From Porodaedalea pini (Eukaryota > Basidiomycota > Agaricomycetes > Hymenochaetales > Hymenochaetaceae), in contig NBAY01000095.1 of the NCBI GenBank assembly GCA_002794775.1, positions 1 through 64,000 on the forward strand: 64,000 bases of DNA, read 5' to 3'. This document shows positions 9,971 through 20,540 of the stretch, in pieces. Numbering within the stretch: position 1 is the first letter of the stretch; every line of letters begins with the position of its first letter. Below the pieces are notes generated by a model. That model had not been told where the DNA came from. It saw only the letters and a program-made list of their open reading frames with translations, and made no database searches. The position numbers and the translations under genes are program-made.

Positions 9971-11488
9971 TTGTCGATTGTGCTCTCGGTCGCCTCCTTC
10001 CGTTTGGTCATCAAATTTGCTGACGAACCTGTCCTTCACCAGCATAACGTTCATCCGGACAACCAGCCCCTCCCAGTTCCCCCCCCCGGTCTAGTCAACA
10101 TAGATCTTACCGAGGAACAACAGCGGGCTCTCCCTCATTCATCGCGCTACGACACCGAACGATAGTCGTACGTAGCCGACGATAGAAACCACGTCACCCA
10201 TAACCTCTGGTGGAGTGACATTAGACACGCCTGGTACTCAACTGACCCATCATGCAAAAGAACTCGGTGGGTGCCTCGAACCCCTCGCGCCCCAGCATCC
10301 CCTACCGTTTCGACATTGTCGGTCGTCCTTCCCAGCGAACCAGGAGGATACCGAACGCCCCGCAGAGACTCGTCACCGCCGACACCCCCTGAACGCCTAA
10401 CGCACACACCCGTACCAGTGATGTCGGAAGGCTTTACCCAAAGGCAGCAACAGGAAATCACAGCGATCGTAGCGGCTGCCTTTACCCATGCCGCAACGAA
10501 TGCCCCTGCAGCCCAAGCCCCAGCTCCCTCGATTGACGTCGCCCGGCCACGCGAATTCGCTGGCGGCGATGACTACCTCGACTTCAAGTGTGAAGTCCTT
10601 CTCTTTGTCTTGGCAAACCCCACAAAGTACCCCTCGTCATCGAGCAAAATCTATGTCGCCCTCTCCTACCTCAAGGGTGGCAACGCGTCGACGTGGGCGC
10701 AAAACTACGTCCAGGAATTCACAACGGGCGGCATCGTAAGCTTCACGGATGACTGGACCAAGTTTCAGGAACGACTGGATGCTTCCTTCGACGACCCAAA
10801 CAGGAAGGAGAAGGCATTGAAGAAGTTCCGAGACAAGGTCCAGAAGGACCTCTCTGCCGACGAGTTCTTCCAGGATCTCGACGTGATCATCAAGGCAGCG
10901 GAGCTGAAGGATGATAGCGTCATTTGCGACTGCCTGAAGCGCGCAATGAACATCGAGGTGGTCCACGGGGTGTTGAGGTCGATGCCAGTACCGACGATGT
11001 ATGAGGCATGGAAGAAGAAAGCCGTCGAAATCGACCGGGGCGAACAACAGATTCGCGCGATCCAACGAGGTAGGACGTTACCATTCACGCCCCGCCCGAC
11101 GCCCCAACAAGCGCCCCCCGCACGCCGACAGGTGGTGGCCCTGCACATCGACAAACGCGACGCGACTGGAATCACCTTCGGAGGCGCTGGCCAGCCGATG
11201 GATGTTTCGATGAACGAGGCGCAATGACGATGCACGTGCTGGATCTGCGGCGGTTTGGGCCACTTTAAGGACAAGTGCCCGCAGGCGAAACCGATCATCC
11301 AGCGTATGCTGGAACTGATGGCACCAGGTGAACGTCGTGTCCTCGCCGATGAGCTTGGAGCGATGAAGGAATCGGCATTCGAGGAAGTCGTAGACACTCG
11401 AAGGTCGACGGTGGAAGAATACGTTGAGGAGGGAGAGAACGACGAAGAGGTTGTTGACTCGCAGGGTTTTGCGAGTGGTCAGGCGTAG
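9971..11488 (+). pseudogene. A2 gag (capsid, zinc knuckle, acidic tail)
   Basis: Gag reads from at least 9971, possibly from ATG 9938 with a frame change near 10000, through a TAG at 10163-10165, into the longest open part 10271-11227. There it has a Pro/Thr-rich linker, then a capsid domain with STWAQNYVQEF and KFQERLDASFDDPN. A TGA at 11225-11227 interrupts just before the CCHC knuckle CWICGGLGHFKDKC (11238-11279); A1 has CGA at that place. The frame then runs to TAG at 11486, just past the GGGTTTT slippery site. The assembled capsid would form the virus-like particle. Capsid and knuckle look well conserved, so few changes separate it from a coding copy. Confidence 0.85.
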
Positions 11489-11506
11489 CCATTGGGGCGA
11501 CTGACC
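11464..11506 (+). promoter_or_regulatory. Probable -1 ribosomal frameshift signal of A2
   Basis: G GGT TTT (11464-11470) is in register with the gag frame. A 6-nt spacer is followed by a stem GGTCAG (11477-11482) pairing with CTGACC (11501-11506). The gag stop TAG lies inside the loop at 11486. The -1 frame is open from here through the protease and RT. A1 keeps the heptamer and both stem arms. Confidence 0.65.
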
Positions 11507-14042
11507 GAGAAGAACAAGGGACTTCAAATCCGGACTCGTTAAAATATAACCAACCGTCTGTACACTACGTAGATGCAAACGACGTCGATGGTTTTCCTGA
11601 GTACGAAGCCCCCACCGGTGTGAAAGGAAGTGAAGAGTACAAGCAGCTGTTCATGAGAGGGACTGGCGGACGCCAACTGGACCTTCTCCTGAATGTCGGG
11701 CACAGCGTGGAAGGTGAAGTGAGGGAGGTGGACGCACACGCGCTCGTAGATTCGGGATGTATGGGATCGTGCATTGACATGAGATTCGTCGAACGGTACG
11801 GGCTAGAGACGAAGCATTATATCCGACCCCTTGCGGTACTCAATGCCGACGGCACACACAACGAAGCCGGGTTGATCGAGGAGTACGTTGACATTGAACT
11901 TACAATCGGTCACCATAAGGAACGGATCGTCCTGGCGGTAACCTCACTAGCGTCATCTAACATCTTCCTGGGGTACGACTGGCTTCGACGGCACAACCCA
12001 GAGGTCAACTGGAAGACGGGTACACTCAACTTTACTCGCTGCCCGAGCAAATGTGCGATCGAAAAGGAGCCAGTGGAGGACCTAGGTGAAGTGAAGGAGG
12101 TGGTGGAGCAGATGAGGAGGGTGAGTGGGATGCGAATGGACAAGGCGTCCTGGCCCGCATACCTTGACGATTACGCCAACGTCTTCTCAGAGAAGGGATT
12201 CGAGAAACTGCCGGAACACCGCCCATGGGACCATGTCATCGACTTGAAACCCGACTTCAAACCTAGCAACTGCAAGATCTATCCACTGACACCAATGGAG
12301 CAGGAGTTGCTGAAGGATTTCCTCGAGGAGAACTTGAAGTCTGGTCGTATACGCAGGTCAATATCCCCGATGGCCTCGCCTTTCTTTTTTATCAAGAAAG
12401 CCGACAAGTCCCTACGCCTGATCCAGGACTACCGAAAGCTTAATGACGGTACAGTCAAGAACAAGTATCCCCTTCCCCTCATCGACGAACTCGTCGACAA
12501 GGTCAAGAAAGCGAAATACATCACTAAGCTTGACCTTCGCTGGGGGTACTACAACATCCGGATCCGCGAAGGCGACGAGTGGAAGGCAGCGTTCCGCACA
12601 AACATGGGTCTCTTCGAACTGACAGTAATGTTCTTCGGTCTCTGCAACGCCCCGGCGACATTCCAGGCTTTTGTCAATCACATCTTCAAGGACCTGATTT
12701 ACGCTAACCTGATCATCGTATACCTCGACAACATATTGATCCTCTCGGAAACCATTGAGGAACATATAGACACGTCGAGGTGCGTCCTCCAGATCCTTCG
12801 AGAGAATGGCCTATACCTGAAACCGGAGAAGTGTGAGTTCGATGCCAAGGTCGTCAAATACCTCGGTCACATCATCGGCAATGGTGAGATCAGAGCCGAC
12901 CCGGCGAAGACAGAGGCGATTGCGAACTGGCCTATCCTGCGAAACCTCAAGGAGCTACAACAGTTCCTCGGTATGGGAAACTGGCTGAGACGGTTTATTA
13001 AGGACTACAGCAAGGTGGTCCGACCATTAACGTCGTTAACAGGCAAGAAGGACTGGGCATGGGAGACCGAACAGCAGGAAGCGTTCAAGGAGCTGAGACG
13101 ACATCTCTGCTCACCTCCAGTCCTTGCGATCGCCAATGACAAGGGCCCTTTCCTGTTAGGCGGGAGTCCGGGAGACGACTCGGACTGGGCAGGCCTTGGC
13201 TGACTGTCGTCTGGGACGTGTTATACTCGAGCGGGAACTCGGGACACGCTGTACTCAGGCTAGGTCGTCATGGAGGTAAGAGGATTAATACAAGTCTAAA
13301 CTAATACAAGGGGGACGAGTCTCACCTAGGTCGTCGTGGAGGTAAGAGGAAAAGCAGAACAAGGAGTTCATGCGATTCCTGAGACCTTATATAGCGACGA
13401 CCGTGAGACTATGTTACCTAACATTACATAACGAGTGGGAATGGAACGAATGAAGGCAGTGTGGGAATGATTGTGTAAGATGGGTAAATATAATGAAAAG
13501 GACGAATATAATAAAGGAAATGGTAAAAGGGAAAACAAAGGAAAAGGTGAAAGTTCAGGTTCTAACATTTCCGCGTAGAGGCGGACTCGTTGAACTACAC
13601 GCTCAGAGGTGTGCTGTTGCAGAAGCAAGAAGGGAAGTGGAGGGTGATCGCCTACCAATTGGAAGCGCTCCTGCCGGCGGAACGAAACTATGAAATCTAT
13701 GACAAGGAGATGCTTGCCATCGTTTTGGCGCTCAAGGAGTGGCGACAATACCTCCTTGGCGCCCGACACAAGATTGAGATCTGGTCCGACCATGCCAACC
13801 TGACCTACTTCAAGTCGGCACAGAAGCTGAGCTACCGACAAGCTCGCTGGCGAACTGAACTCGAAGAATTCGACTTCCACCTCGAACACAAACCGGGGAA
13901 GACGATGGGCAAGGCCGACCTGCTGTCACGCAAAACGGGTTATGATCAGGGCAAGGGTGACAACGATGATGTTTTATTCATCAAGGAGAAATGGCTGAAC
14001 TGTGGAGTGGTGAGGACGTCGCGTGATGAAGTGTTGGAATGA
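11471..14042 (+). pseudogene. A2 protease, RT and RNase H, split by a solo LTR
   Basis: Open in the -1 frame from the slippery site. The protease motif HALVDSGCMGSCID is at about 11737-11778. RT spans roughly 12240-12900. The catalytic YLDD box reads YLDN (12721-12732; AAC instead of GAC), which should kill polymerase activity. The connection domain and start of RNase H reach 13153, where a 414-bp solo LTR interrupts; RNase H resumes at 13573 with LQKQEGKWRV, then SDHANLTYF and SAQKLSYRQ. Insert plus duplication is 419 bp and the frame is restored exactly when it is subtracted. A TGA after DEVLE at 14040-14042 is shared with A1 and A3. Confidence 0.9.
13154..13567 (-). repeat. Solo LTR A in the RNase H region of A2
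   Basis: 414 bp from TGTTAGGCGG to GGTTCTAACA, in minus orientation, flanked on both sides by TTTCC (13149-13153 and 13568-13572), a perfect 5-bp target duplication. It keeps the TATA box, the self-priming 11-mer and the 66-bp intron-like unit. It is a recombined insertion of the same family into its own relative. Confidence 0.95.
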
Positions 14043-15533
14043 GTGGGTGAAGCGCAGAGAGCGCAGGACGAGTCGGAGAGGCCGACGAACATGGTGAAAG
14101 TCGACGGGTTGTGGCGGATGAAAGGCAAGGTGTACGTACCGTCGACGATGAAGGAAGCGGTATTGCGGGAGTGCCACGACTCGACCCTGGCAGGACATCC
14201 TGGATCGTCGAAGATGGTCGAACTGGTACGTCGAGACTTCTGGTGGGCGTCGATGTTCTCCAATGTCTGAACATACGTCCGAGGATGCGACCGTTGCCAA
14301 CAGACGAAAGCCTTAAGAATGTCGAGGTCGAGACCGCTTCATCCAAACGCGATCCCTGAAGGTCCCTGGGAGATCGTCACAGTCGACCTAATCAGAGAGC
14401 TCCCGGACTCTAAGGGACACAATGCGATCTGTGTCTTCGTGGACAGATTCTCGAAACAGATGCATGCGATCCCGACGACGACGAAACTGTCTGCGGAAGG
14501 CATGGCTCAGTTGTACCGCGACCACGTCTTCTGCCTCCATGGCTTACTGAAGAAGATCATCGACGACCGAGGCACACAGTTCAATGCATCGATGATGAAG
14601 GAGCTGTACAAACTCCTACACATCGAAGGCAACCTGTCAACGGCATACCACCTGCAAACGGACGGTCAAACGGAACGCGTCAACCAAGAGCTTGAACAGT
14701 ACCTCTGGCTCTTCGTCGATCATCGGCAATCGGATTGGAAGGACTGGCTCCCCCTCGCAGAGTTCGCCTACAACAACTGCGAACATTCAGCGACAAAGAT
14801 GTCACCCTTCTATGCAAACACCGGACGTCACCCTATGAGCTTCGACACCATACGAACTTCCTCTGCCAATATGTCGGCGGAAGAATTCGCGAAGCACATC
14901 AAGGAGACTCATTGCGTGGCGAAGGACAATCTAGTTAAGGCGGCTGAGGACATGAAACGCTATCATGACCGGACGGCAGGAGCATCAGTGGAGTACAAGG
15001 CAGGAGACAAGGTTTTCCTCGATGGGCGAAACATCAGTACAGACTCGCCCACGAAGAAACTTGCCGACAAATGGTATGGTCCCTTCGACATCGTTGACAA
15101 GGTGGGAGCAAGTGCTTACAAGCTCCAGCTCCCAAAGCGATGGAAGAAGGTCCACCCCGTCTTCAACGAGGCACTACTCAAACCTGCCATCGAACCGACC
15201 TTCAAAAGCCAGAAACAGCCGCCACCGCCTCCACCGGAAATCGTCGACGACGAGGAAGAGTACGAGGTCGAGGAGGTCATTGACTCACGGCTGCACCGAG
15301 GTAAACTACAATACCTCGTCAAGTGGGTTGGGTACAACAAACCGACCTGGCAACCAGAGAAGGACTTTGGCGAGAACGCAAAGGAGGCGATCGCTGAGTT
15401 TTACCTCAAACACCCCAGTGCTCCTCGCAAACTCGACATCCCTCGCTCACGACTCCGCCCGCTCTTCGTCGACACCGAGCCAGACAACCGCGATCTTGGT
15501 TGGTCGGGACGCCCAACCTTGAAGGGGGGGTAA
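14043..15533 (+). pseudogene. A2 integrase and chromodomain
   Basis: The H2C2 zinc domain (HDSTLAGH ... CDRC) spans about 14170-14310, broken by TGA at 14268-14270 where A1 has CGA. From 14319 a 404-residue open frame holds the DDE core: VTVDLIRELPDS, IIDDRGTQF, and QTERVNQELEQYL with the catalytic Glu. It continues with GPFDIVDKVGASAYKLQLP (the GPY/F-like region) and a chromodomain VEEVIDSRLH ... YLVKWVGYNKPTWQPEKDF at about 15265-15420. The end, GGG TAA, touches the 3' LTR. Apart from the two stops, this is the most intact protein of the family here. Confidence 0.9.
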
Positions 15534-15857
15534 TGTCAGAACTTGAACTTTTACCTTTTCTTTATTTCCCCTTTTCCTTTTCCTTTTCTTTTAATCACTT
15601 CCCACACTCCCTTCACATGACCTTCATTCGTTCCATTCCTGCTCGTTATGTAATGTTAGGTAATATACTCTCACGGTCGTCACTATATAAGGTCTCAGGA
15701 ATCGCATGAACTCCTTGTTCTGCTTTTCCTCTTACCTCCGCGACGACCTAGCCTGAGCAAAGCATGTCCCGAGTCCACACTCGAGTATAGCACGTCCCAG
15801 ACAACAGTCAGCAGAGGCCTGCCCAGTCCGAGTCATCTCCTGGACTCCCGCCTAACA
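15534..15857 (+). repeat. LTR A, 3' LTR of A2 (324 bp)
   Basis: Same ends as the 5' LTR (TGTCAGAACTTG ... CGCCTAACA) and the same TATA and primer 11-mer, but lacks exactly the 66-bp unit seen at 9527-9592 of the 5' LTR. The flank after it (AGCTCCAGG) shows no target duplication. Confidence 0.9.
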
Positions 15858-16187
15858 AGCTCCAGGCCTTGATTAATGACATATTTTGTGTGGTTGTTGA
15901 TCAAGGTTGGTCGGGGTCGGAACTGGATGTCGATCACCATGTACAGGCGCAGGAAGAACTTGTGCACCTTCATGCCAGGCTTGGCGATCGAGCGCCAGAA
16001 GTGCTGGTGAGATCCAGAGTGGCATAGGACGTCCTCGAGGGTGGCCTGATGCGAGTGATGGCGTGCAACAGCGAGAGTGAATGATATTGACCAGTTATGA
16101 ACCCCGTGTATGTTGTCCGGGCATAGGATTTGGTTGTCATAGAAAGACTCAGTGCTGGTTCGGTCTGAACGCATGGTCGGTGAAGGG
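15858..16187 (-). pseudogene. Unknown ORF fragment cut by A2
   Basis: Minus-strand open frame starting near ATG 16174 (MRSDRTSTESF) and running into the 3' LTR of A2 at 15857. The composition is balanced and coding-like (LCPDNIHGVHNWSISF, ATLEDVLCHSGSHQHFW). I recognise no domain. It is 5'-complete but 3'-truncated, so A2, or the recombination that brought it, cut it. It lies downstream of the 16470-17435 ORF on the same strand, and may be part of the B1 accessory block or of another insertion. Confidence 0.4.
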
Positions 16188-16469
16188 GTAGAAGTGAAGA
16201 AGAACAAAGTTGAATTATTCGAGAGGGGGATATTGTAGGGTGGGTGATTCTAAATGAGTGAAAAGGAGAGGGTATTTTATAGAGACTCGGAGTTATTAAT
16301 TAGAGCAATGTTTGGTGTAAGAGAAAAAAAAAATTGGGGCAGAGAGAAAGTAAAATAGGGAGGGTCGGTATCTGTTGTCAAATGAAAACAGGGTTCTTTG
16401 TTATTAAAGGAATGGAGGGGTACTCTATTTTGCCTAATGTAACATGAGGCGTTTGAGTCAGGGGGGGTT

Positions 16470-17435
16470 TCAAGAGAAATGCACCGGGTGTTCAGCTTTA
16501 GCCTCCCCATCCATCATAGCTGATCCTTCCTGTGCGATCCTTCCATACTCAGCTGTGAACGACGCATTGAAGTCGTTCCATGACATGATCAAGTTCATGT
16601 GCTTGCCCAGGTTGATTGGTACAATGTGATGCTCGTTGAGTTGACTGACTAACTGTGAGAGTAGTTTGTGGGCTTTGATGGCTTGTTCCTGAGCGTTTTC
16701 GGTGAGGTGGGCCATCGAGATCACTGTTTCCTGAAGGGCCGACTGTTGTGCTTTGTGTGCTGTACACTCCTGCTCAGTGTCTTCAAGCATTGCTGTGAAG
16801 TTGGCCTGCTCAGCTTCTGCAGAGATCAGTGATTCCCAGGCTTTGTACAGTTGGCTGAGGTATGCCGGTTGGACGTAGGACACCATTGCTGCGGCGTTGA
16901 ACTGAGAGAGGGTCAGGGCTGATTCGTAGGAGGTCGCCTTCCTGCTCACAATCCATCTGAACACAATGTGGTATACTTCTTCATACGCGAGTTGTGTGAG
17001 CCCCTTGCAATCGGGGCTGGCTATGGCGACTGCGGTGCAGAATTGAGACCACAAACCTCCAGCAAGTGCGGGTGACTGCGAGAGTCGCTCTTGTATTTCA
17101 GGTGTGCAGAATGTGTAGGCCACATATATCAGAGTCAGGTCTGTGGGCGTGAGCTTATCGAAAGCAAACAGTAGTTCTGCCGCGAACTTGGCGAATGAGG
17201 TCGTTGCTGGGTCGAACACAACTATCTGCGAGACCCCCATCAGGCAAGGGTTGGCCAGTGCAAGGTCACTAGGCATCGGGTTGGGCATGCAGCACACCAT
17301 GCCCTTGAGGATGATCACATGGGGAGGTGTAATGTCAGTACGTTCCATTGTGGGCAGGGTCAGATGTTGTTTCTTTTTCTTTTTCTTTTTGTCACTTTCA
17401 GTAATGTCGTGTCTTTTTAAGGACAGTTGCGTCAC
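16470..17435 (-). CDS. Accessory ORF downstream of B1 pol, coiled-coil protein
   Basis: A 321-codon open frame in B1's sense strand; the likelier start is ATG at 17346-17348 (MERTDITPP), because the part before it is a Lys run coded by a repeated CTTTTT tract. A globular N-terminal part (about residues 30-200 of the long frame) contains TPEIQERLSQSPALAGG. A long helical, Gln/Glu/Ala-rich C-terminal part follows (ISAEAEQANF ... AHKLLSQLVSQLNEHH), predicted coiled coil. C1 carries a similar-looking ORF in the same place (38779-39849). No enzyme motif is visible. The position after pol recalls the third ORF of some Gypsy elements, but there is no signal peptide or membrane segment, so it is not envelope-like. 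Confidence 0.55.
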   Translation of the reverse strand: MTQLSLKRHDITESDKKKKKKKQHLTLPTMERTDITPPHVIILKGMVCCMPNPMPSDLALANPCLMGVSQIVVFDPATTSFAKFAAELLFAFDKLTPTDLTLIYVAYTFCTPEIQERLSQSPALAGGLWSQFCTAVAIASPDCKGLTQLAYEEVYHIVFRWIVSRKATSYESALTLSQFNAAAMVSYVQPAYLSQLYKAWESLISAEAEQANFTAMLEDTEQECTAHKAQQSALQETVISMAHLTENAQEQAIKAHKLLSQLVSQLNEHHIVPINLGKHMNLIMSWNDFNASFTAEYGRIAQEGSAMMDGEAKAEHPVHFS

Positions 17436-18126
17436 CTGAGTCGTTTGTGTGTCTGTATCGGGTGGACTTCTCTGTATTGGTCATGCCGTCAGTCGGCGGA
17501 GTTCGCATTCATTGCGTGTTTCAGGCGATTCATTTGCGTGCTTTAGTTGGTCCTTCGGTGGGTGATTTGTGACAGTGATGGTGTCATTTTCTCATGGTCG
17601 GCGGCCGGTCGATCAGCAGATCTGTGTGTTTTTTTAGTCCACTGTTTCATATTTCATGTGTTTGGTACTGGTCCGTGTCTCTGTATTGCCAGTTGTGATT
17701 TTTGTTTGGTGGTCCTGGTTCGGCGTAGTTATTTTCTTTGGTGTTTGCATTCGGTTGAGCATCTGTGTGTTGTGTGCCTCATGGTTTCTTTTCATTTTTG
17801 GAGCAGCCTCATTGTTGAACGCTGGTGTTCAGTGTGTACCTGGGTTCGTTGTGAGTGATCGGCGGGTTCGTGCTGTATTTGGTGTGGTCTGGATCTGCGT
17901 GTGATTGGCTTTTGAGGTGTGTGATCGTCGAGAACCATTTCGGGCGCTTTGGTGATCTTGAAATGACTGGGTTCCACATTGTGCTTCTTGAGTGCGATCA
18001 CGGCGCTTGTTCTGGTCTGGTAACGTGGGGGCGTGATTCCTGTTGGTAAAGATCGTCGTAGTTTTCGAAACGTGCCCCCCTCTACTTTTTACTACCACCT
18101 CCTCCATCTCACCTTACCCATTTGAT
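17436..18126. other. Divergent spacer between opposite ORFs
   Basis: A T/G-rich 690-bp stretch between the minus ORF at 16470-17435 and the plus ORFs from 18127, so it would hold any promoters for both. It contains pyrimidine tracts (about 17370-17395) and short TTTTT runs but no clear TATA box. No coding signal. Confidence 0.4.
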
Positions 18127-19056
18127 GGACAACACTACGACTCCCGATACCGTCCCATGCACCCCCACGTCTCCCAAGGATGGGGGGGGGGGGGGTTCTT
18201 CAACACCACCATGGGAGAAGTTGGGGGCTAGCAATCATGCACCAGCGGCCCCTGGTTTTTCACAGGAGACTGATGACGGCAACCGAGATGTGGGAGGCGC
18301 ACTCATCGGCACAGATCTCCTGCGTCCATTGCAGCTACCGTCATCCTCGTTGGGTGGAGAAGTGGGCAGAGAGGGGGAACCTGCCAGTGAAGTTGGTATT
18401 CCCCCTGCCGAGTCTGTCCTGCCGAGTCTTGTCCAGCGTGATCCTTTCTCATCACGTATGGAAGACTTCAACTCGGCTCTCGATGATCTCGAGAAGTCGA
18501 GTGAAGAGGCTCATGAGGAGGCGATGGCGTATGTGCTGGCTACTTGGGTGCGCCACTTGTTCTTGTTTTCTTGTTTTTGCTTCTGACACCCCTTTTCTAG
18601 CACTCCCTTTCTACCACGTGGGATGGTGTTTCCGAGTGTGCAAAAGCCACCCATATCTCTTTTACCACGATGGACGTCCTTTTGGACATGTTCCGAACTG
18701 AGGCTGAGGAGGTGGTGGAGAATGTGACCAAGGAGACGTTGCCCAAGCGTCTCCAGTCCCTTATTGCTGAGGAGGAGGAGAAGGTGGCCGAGCGTAAGCG
18801 CAAACGTGAGCTCGTTGCTGCCGAGTGTGCACGTGCTGCTGCTGAGGCCCAGGAGAGGGTAGAGCATCAGGCTCGTGAGGACGCCGAGCGTGCCAAACAG
18901 GCTGCAGAGGAGGCACAATTCTGGCTCAAGCGTACAGATCTCCTGGTGGCCAAACAGGCTCAGGAAAAGGAGGAGTGCATGGCAAAGCTGAGGGGTGTGC
19001 GTGAGTTGTTGCGCACGCTGTATCCTACAGCGACCGACGAGGAGCTCCAGGGCTGA
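18127..19056 (+). pseudogene. Antisense ORF block, part 1: acidic and coiled-coil protein
   Basis: On the plus strand, antisense to B1. ATG 18127 (MDNTTTPDT) opens a Pro/Ser/Gly-rich, acidic N terminus including a G-run near 18182-18194. After residue 140 (EEAMAYVLATW) the frame meets a candidate intron donor near 18548 and acceptor near 18600. From ATG 18670 (MDVLLDMFRTE) there is a strongly predicted coiled coil rich in Glu, Arg and Ala (EEEEKVAERKRKRELVAAEC ... KQAAEEAQFWLKR), ending with TGA at 19056. I recognise no family. It may be the 5' part of one gene with the next entry. Confidence 0.4.
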
Positions 19057-19065
19057 CTCCAATGT

Positions 19066-20231
19066 ATGATCAGTCCTCCTCTGCCGGTTTTGTCTGTGAT
19101 CCCTTCCACTCCTACTCATTTGATTCCACCTCCTCCCTGTCGTGGATTGCGTACGCGTCAGCCTCACCCTCATCCTGTCTTCGCGCATTCGGGAGCAGAA
19201 AGTGGGGAGGTTGTTTCTCCCACGCCATTGCCTCAAGCTGGTTTGGATGCAAGTGCCATGTCTCGTCGAGGTACTGGTGGGCCCGCCGTGCCCCTTCATA
19301 GGACTTCTGCCTCTCCTTTCCTGGCTGCGCCAGCTGGGACTGTAAAAACCGATCCTTCGACAGTCGGTGGAAGCACCTCATCCACAAAGATACCACGTGA
19401 GGTGACGAAGGTGAACATTCCTCTCTGTACCGATCCTGATCTTCATGGTTGACTGTTCCTATGTAGGTTGGTGGCTTGCACACGTGTTCTGAGGCGGTGG
19501 CAGCTAACATCCCTCCTACGAAGCCTGGGATGAAGCGAAAGCCGGTTGTGGTCGAATCCAGCGGCGATGAAGGACCTTCTCGTCCTGGTCCATCCAAGGT
19601 TCCACGTGCTGCAGGTGCGTCCTCTGCGAGAGATGCGAAGCCCGAAGAGGCCGCTTCTGATGGCCTGGAACCGGATTTGCTTGGAGGTGGGGTACACCTA
19701 GGGTGGACTGTTCAGTCTGCCCTTGCTTGTGACACTTGCATTTTCGCGGGCGTGTCATGCGATGGTGTCCCCAAGAGTTGGTGGTGCACCCGCTGTTCAT
19801 GGAATAAGGTGTGCTGCATCTTCAAGAGGTTCTGTGGGCAGCATGGTGGTACCCAGCTCGCTCCTCTCACGCTTTCCATGGCGGACCTGATCAGTATCAG
19901 CGGTGCAGTCTGGCAGTTCAGTGATGTGCCTGACTACTCAGATGCGGCTTCTGTTGACATCCTGGTCAGGGCATTGGCTAGGAATGTCGCCAAGTCTTGC
20001 GTGTCGATTCGCGAGCACCAGGCTGCCATTCATCGTCGTCTTGAGGTGTATGAGGCTCATGTCGATGAGCTTATGTGTTGTCTCGGCGAATACAAGGAGG
20101 TTGAGGACTGGATGCCGCCTATGCCATTCCTTGACAAGGAATCTTTCATTAACTATCAGACCATTCAAGAACAGGAGGAGAAAGAAGAAAAGGAAAAGAA
20201 GAAGAAGGGAAAAGGGAAGGGTAGAAAATAG
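19066..20231 (+). pseudogene. Antisense ORF block, part 2: cysteine-cluster protein
   Basis: Two plus-strand frames. 19066-19452 is Pro/Ser-rich linker. 19476-20231 (251 codons, MHTCSEAVAANIPP) contains SSGDEGPSRPGPSKVP, then a cysteine cluster CDTC ... C ... WWCTRCSWNKVCC at about 19726-19820, a helical segment (VDILVRALARNVAKS, AAIHRRLEVYEAHVDEL) and a basic end KKKKGKGKGRK. Spacing of the Cys pairs (CX2C ... CX2CX4KXCC) suggests a small zinc-binding module, possibly DNA or RNA binding. From memory, similar clusters occur in agaricomycete proteins near retroelements, but I cannot name the family. Stops between the frames suggest decay or unseen introns. Confidence 0.45.
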
Positions 20232-20540
20232 GGTAGTTTTGGTGTTTGTTATTTATTAAGGGAATTTAGTCCATGGTTGGTACCACATTACACTGTGCTT
20301 TACAATGGAAGTATAAGACTCGGCTTTTCCTTCCAGGCTTGGTAAAGTACTGCTTTTCGTGGATTTCGTGGTTTCGAAGTTTTTGAGAGTAGGGGTTTGC
20401 TGTGTGAAAGGAAATGGAATGAGGATGAATATCAAAAGAATAAAGGGTATCATGATTCGGATTCGGTTCCAGAGTCGGTGTCGAGGATTTCTGTTGGTTG
20501 TGGCTGATCCTTGGCACCAAGCTCCTCCCCTTCGATTTTT

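Larger units (their letters stand above)
9309..15857 (+). mobile_element. A2: family-A chromovirus, best preserved copy
   Basis: Plus-strand element with LTRs TGTCAG...CTAACA at both ends (389 and 324 bp), self-priming site, gag, frameshift signal, protease, RT, RNase H, integrase, chromodomain, polypurine tract GAAGGGGGGG (about 15521-15530) and a TAA stop directly touching the 3' LTR. A 414-bp solo LTR A is inserted in RNase H. No matching target duplication flanks it: TAATT on the left, AGCTC on the right. The left flank is LTR B and the right flank is not, so the two LTRs may come from different insertions joined by recombination. Gag and pol carry several stops and a lost RT aspartate, so it is inactive. 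Confidence 0.9.

Noticed and set aside
14040..14042. The shared TGA after DEVLE (A1, A2, A3) as programmed readthrough
   Set aside because: An ancestral CGA at this place would mutate to TGA by the same CpG process seen at seven other sites; a common defective ancestor or repeated hits explain it without invoking readthrough.
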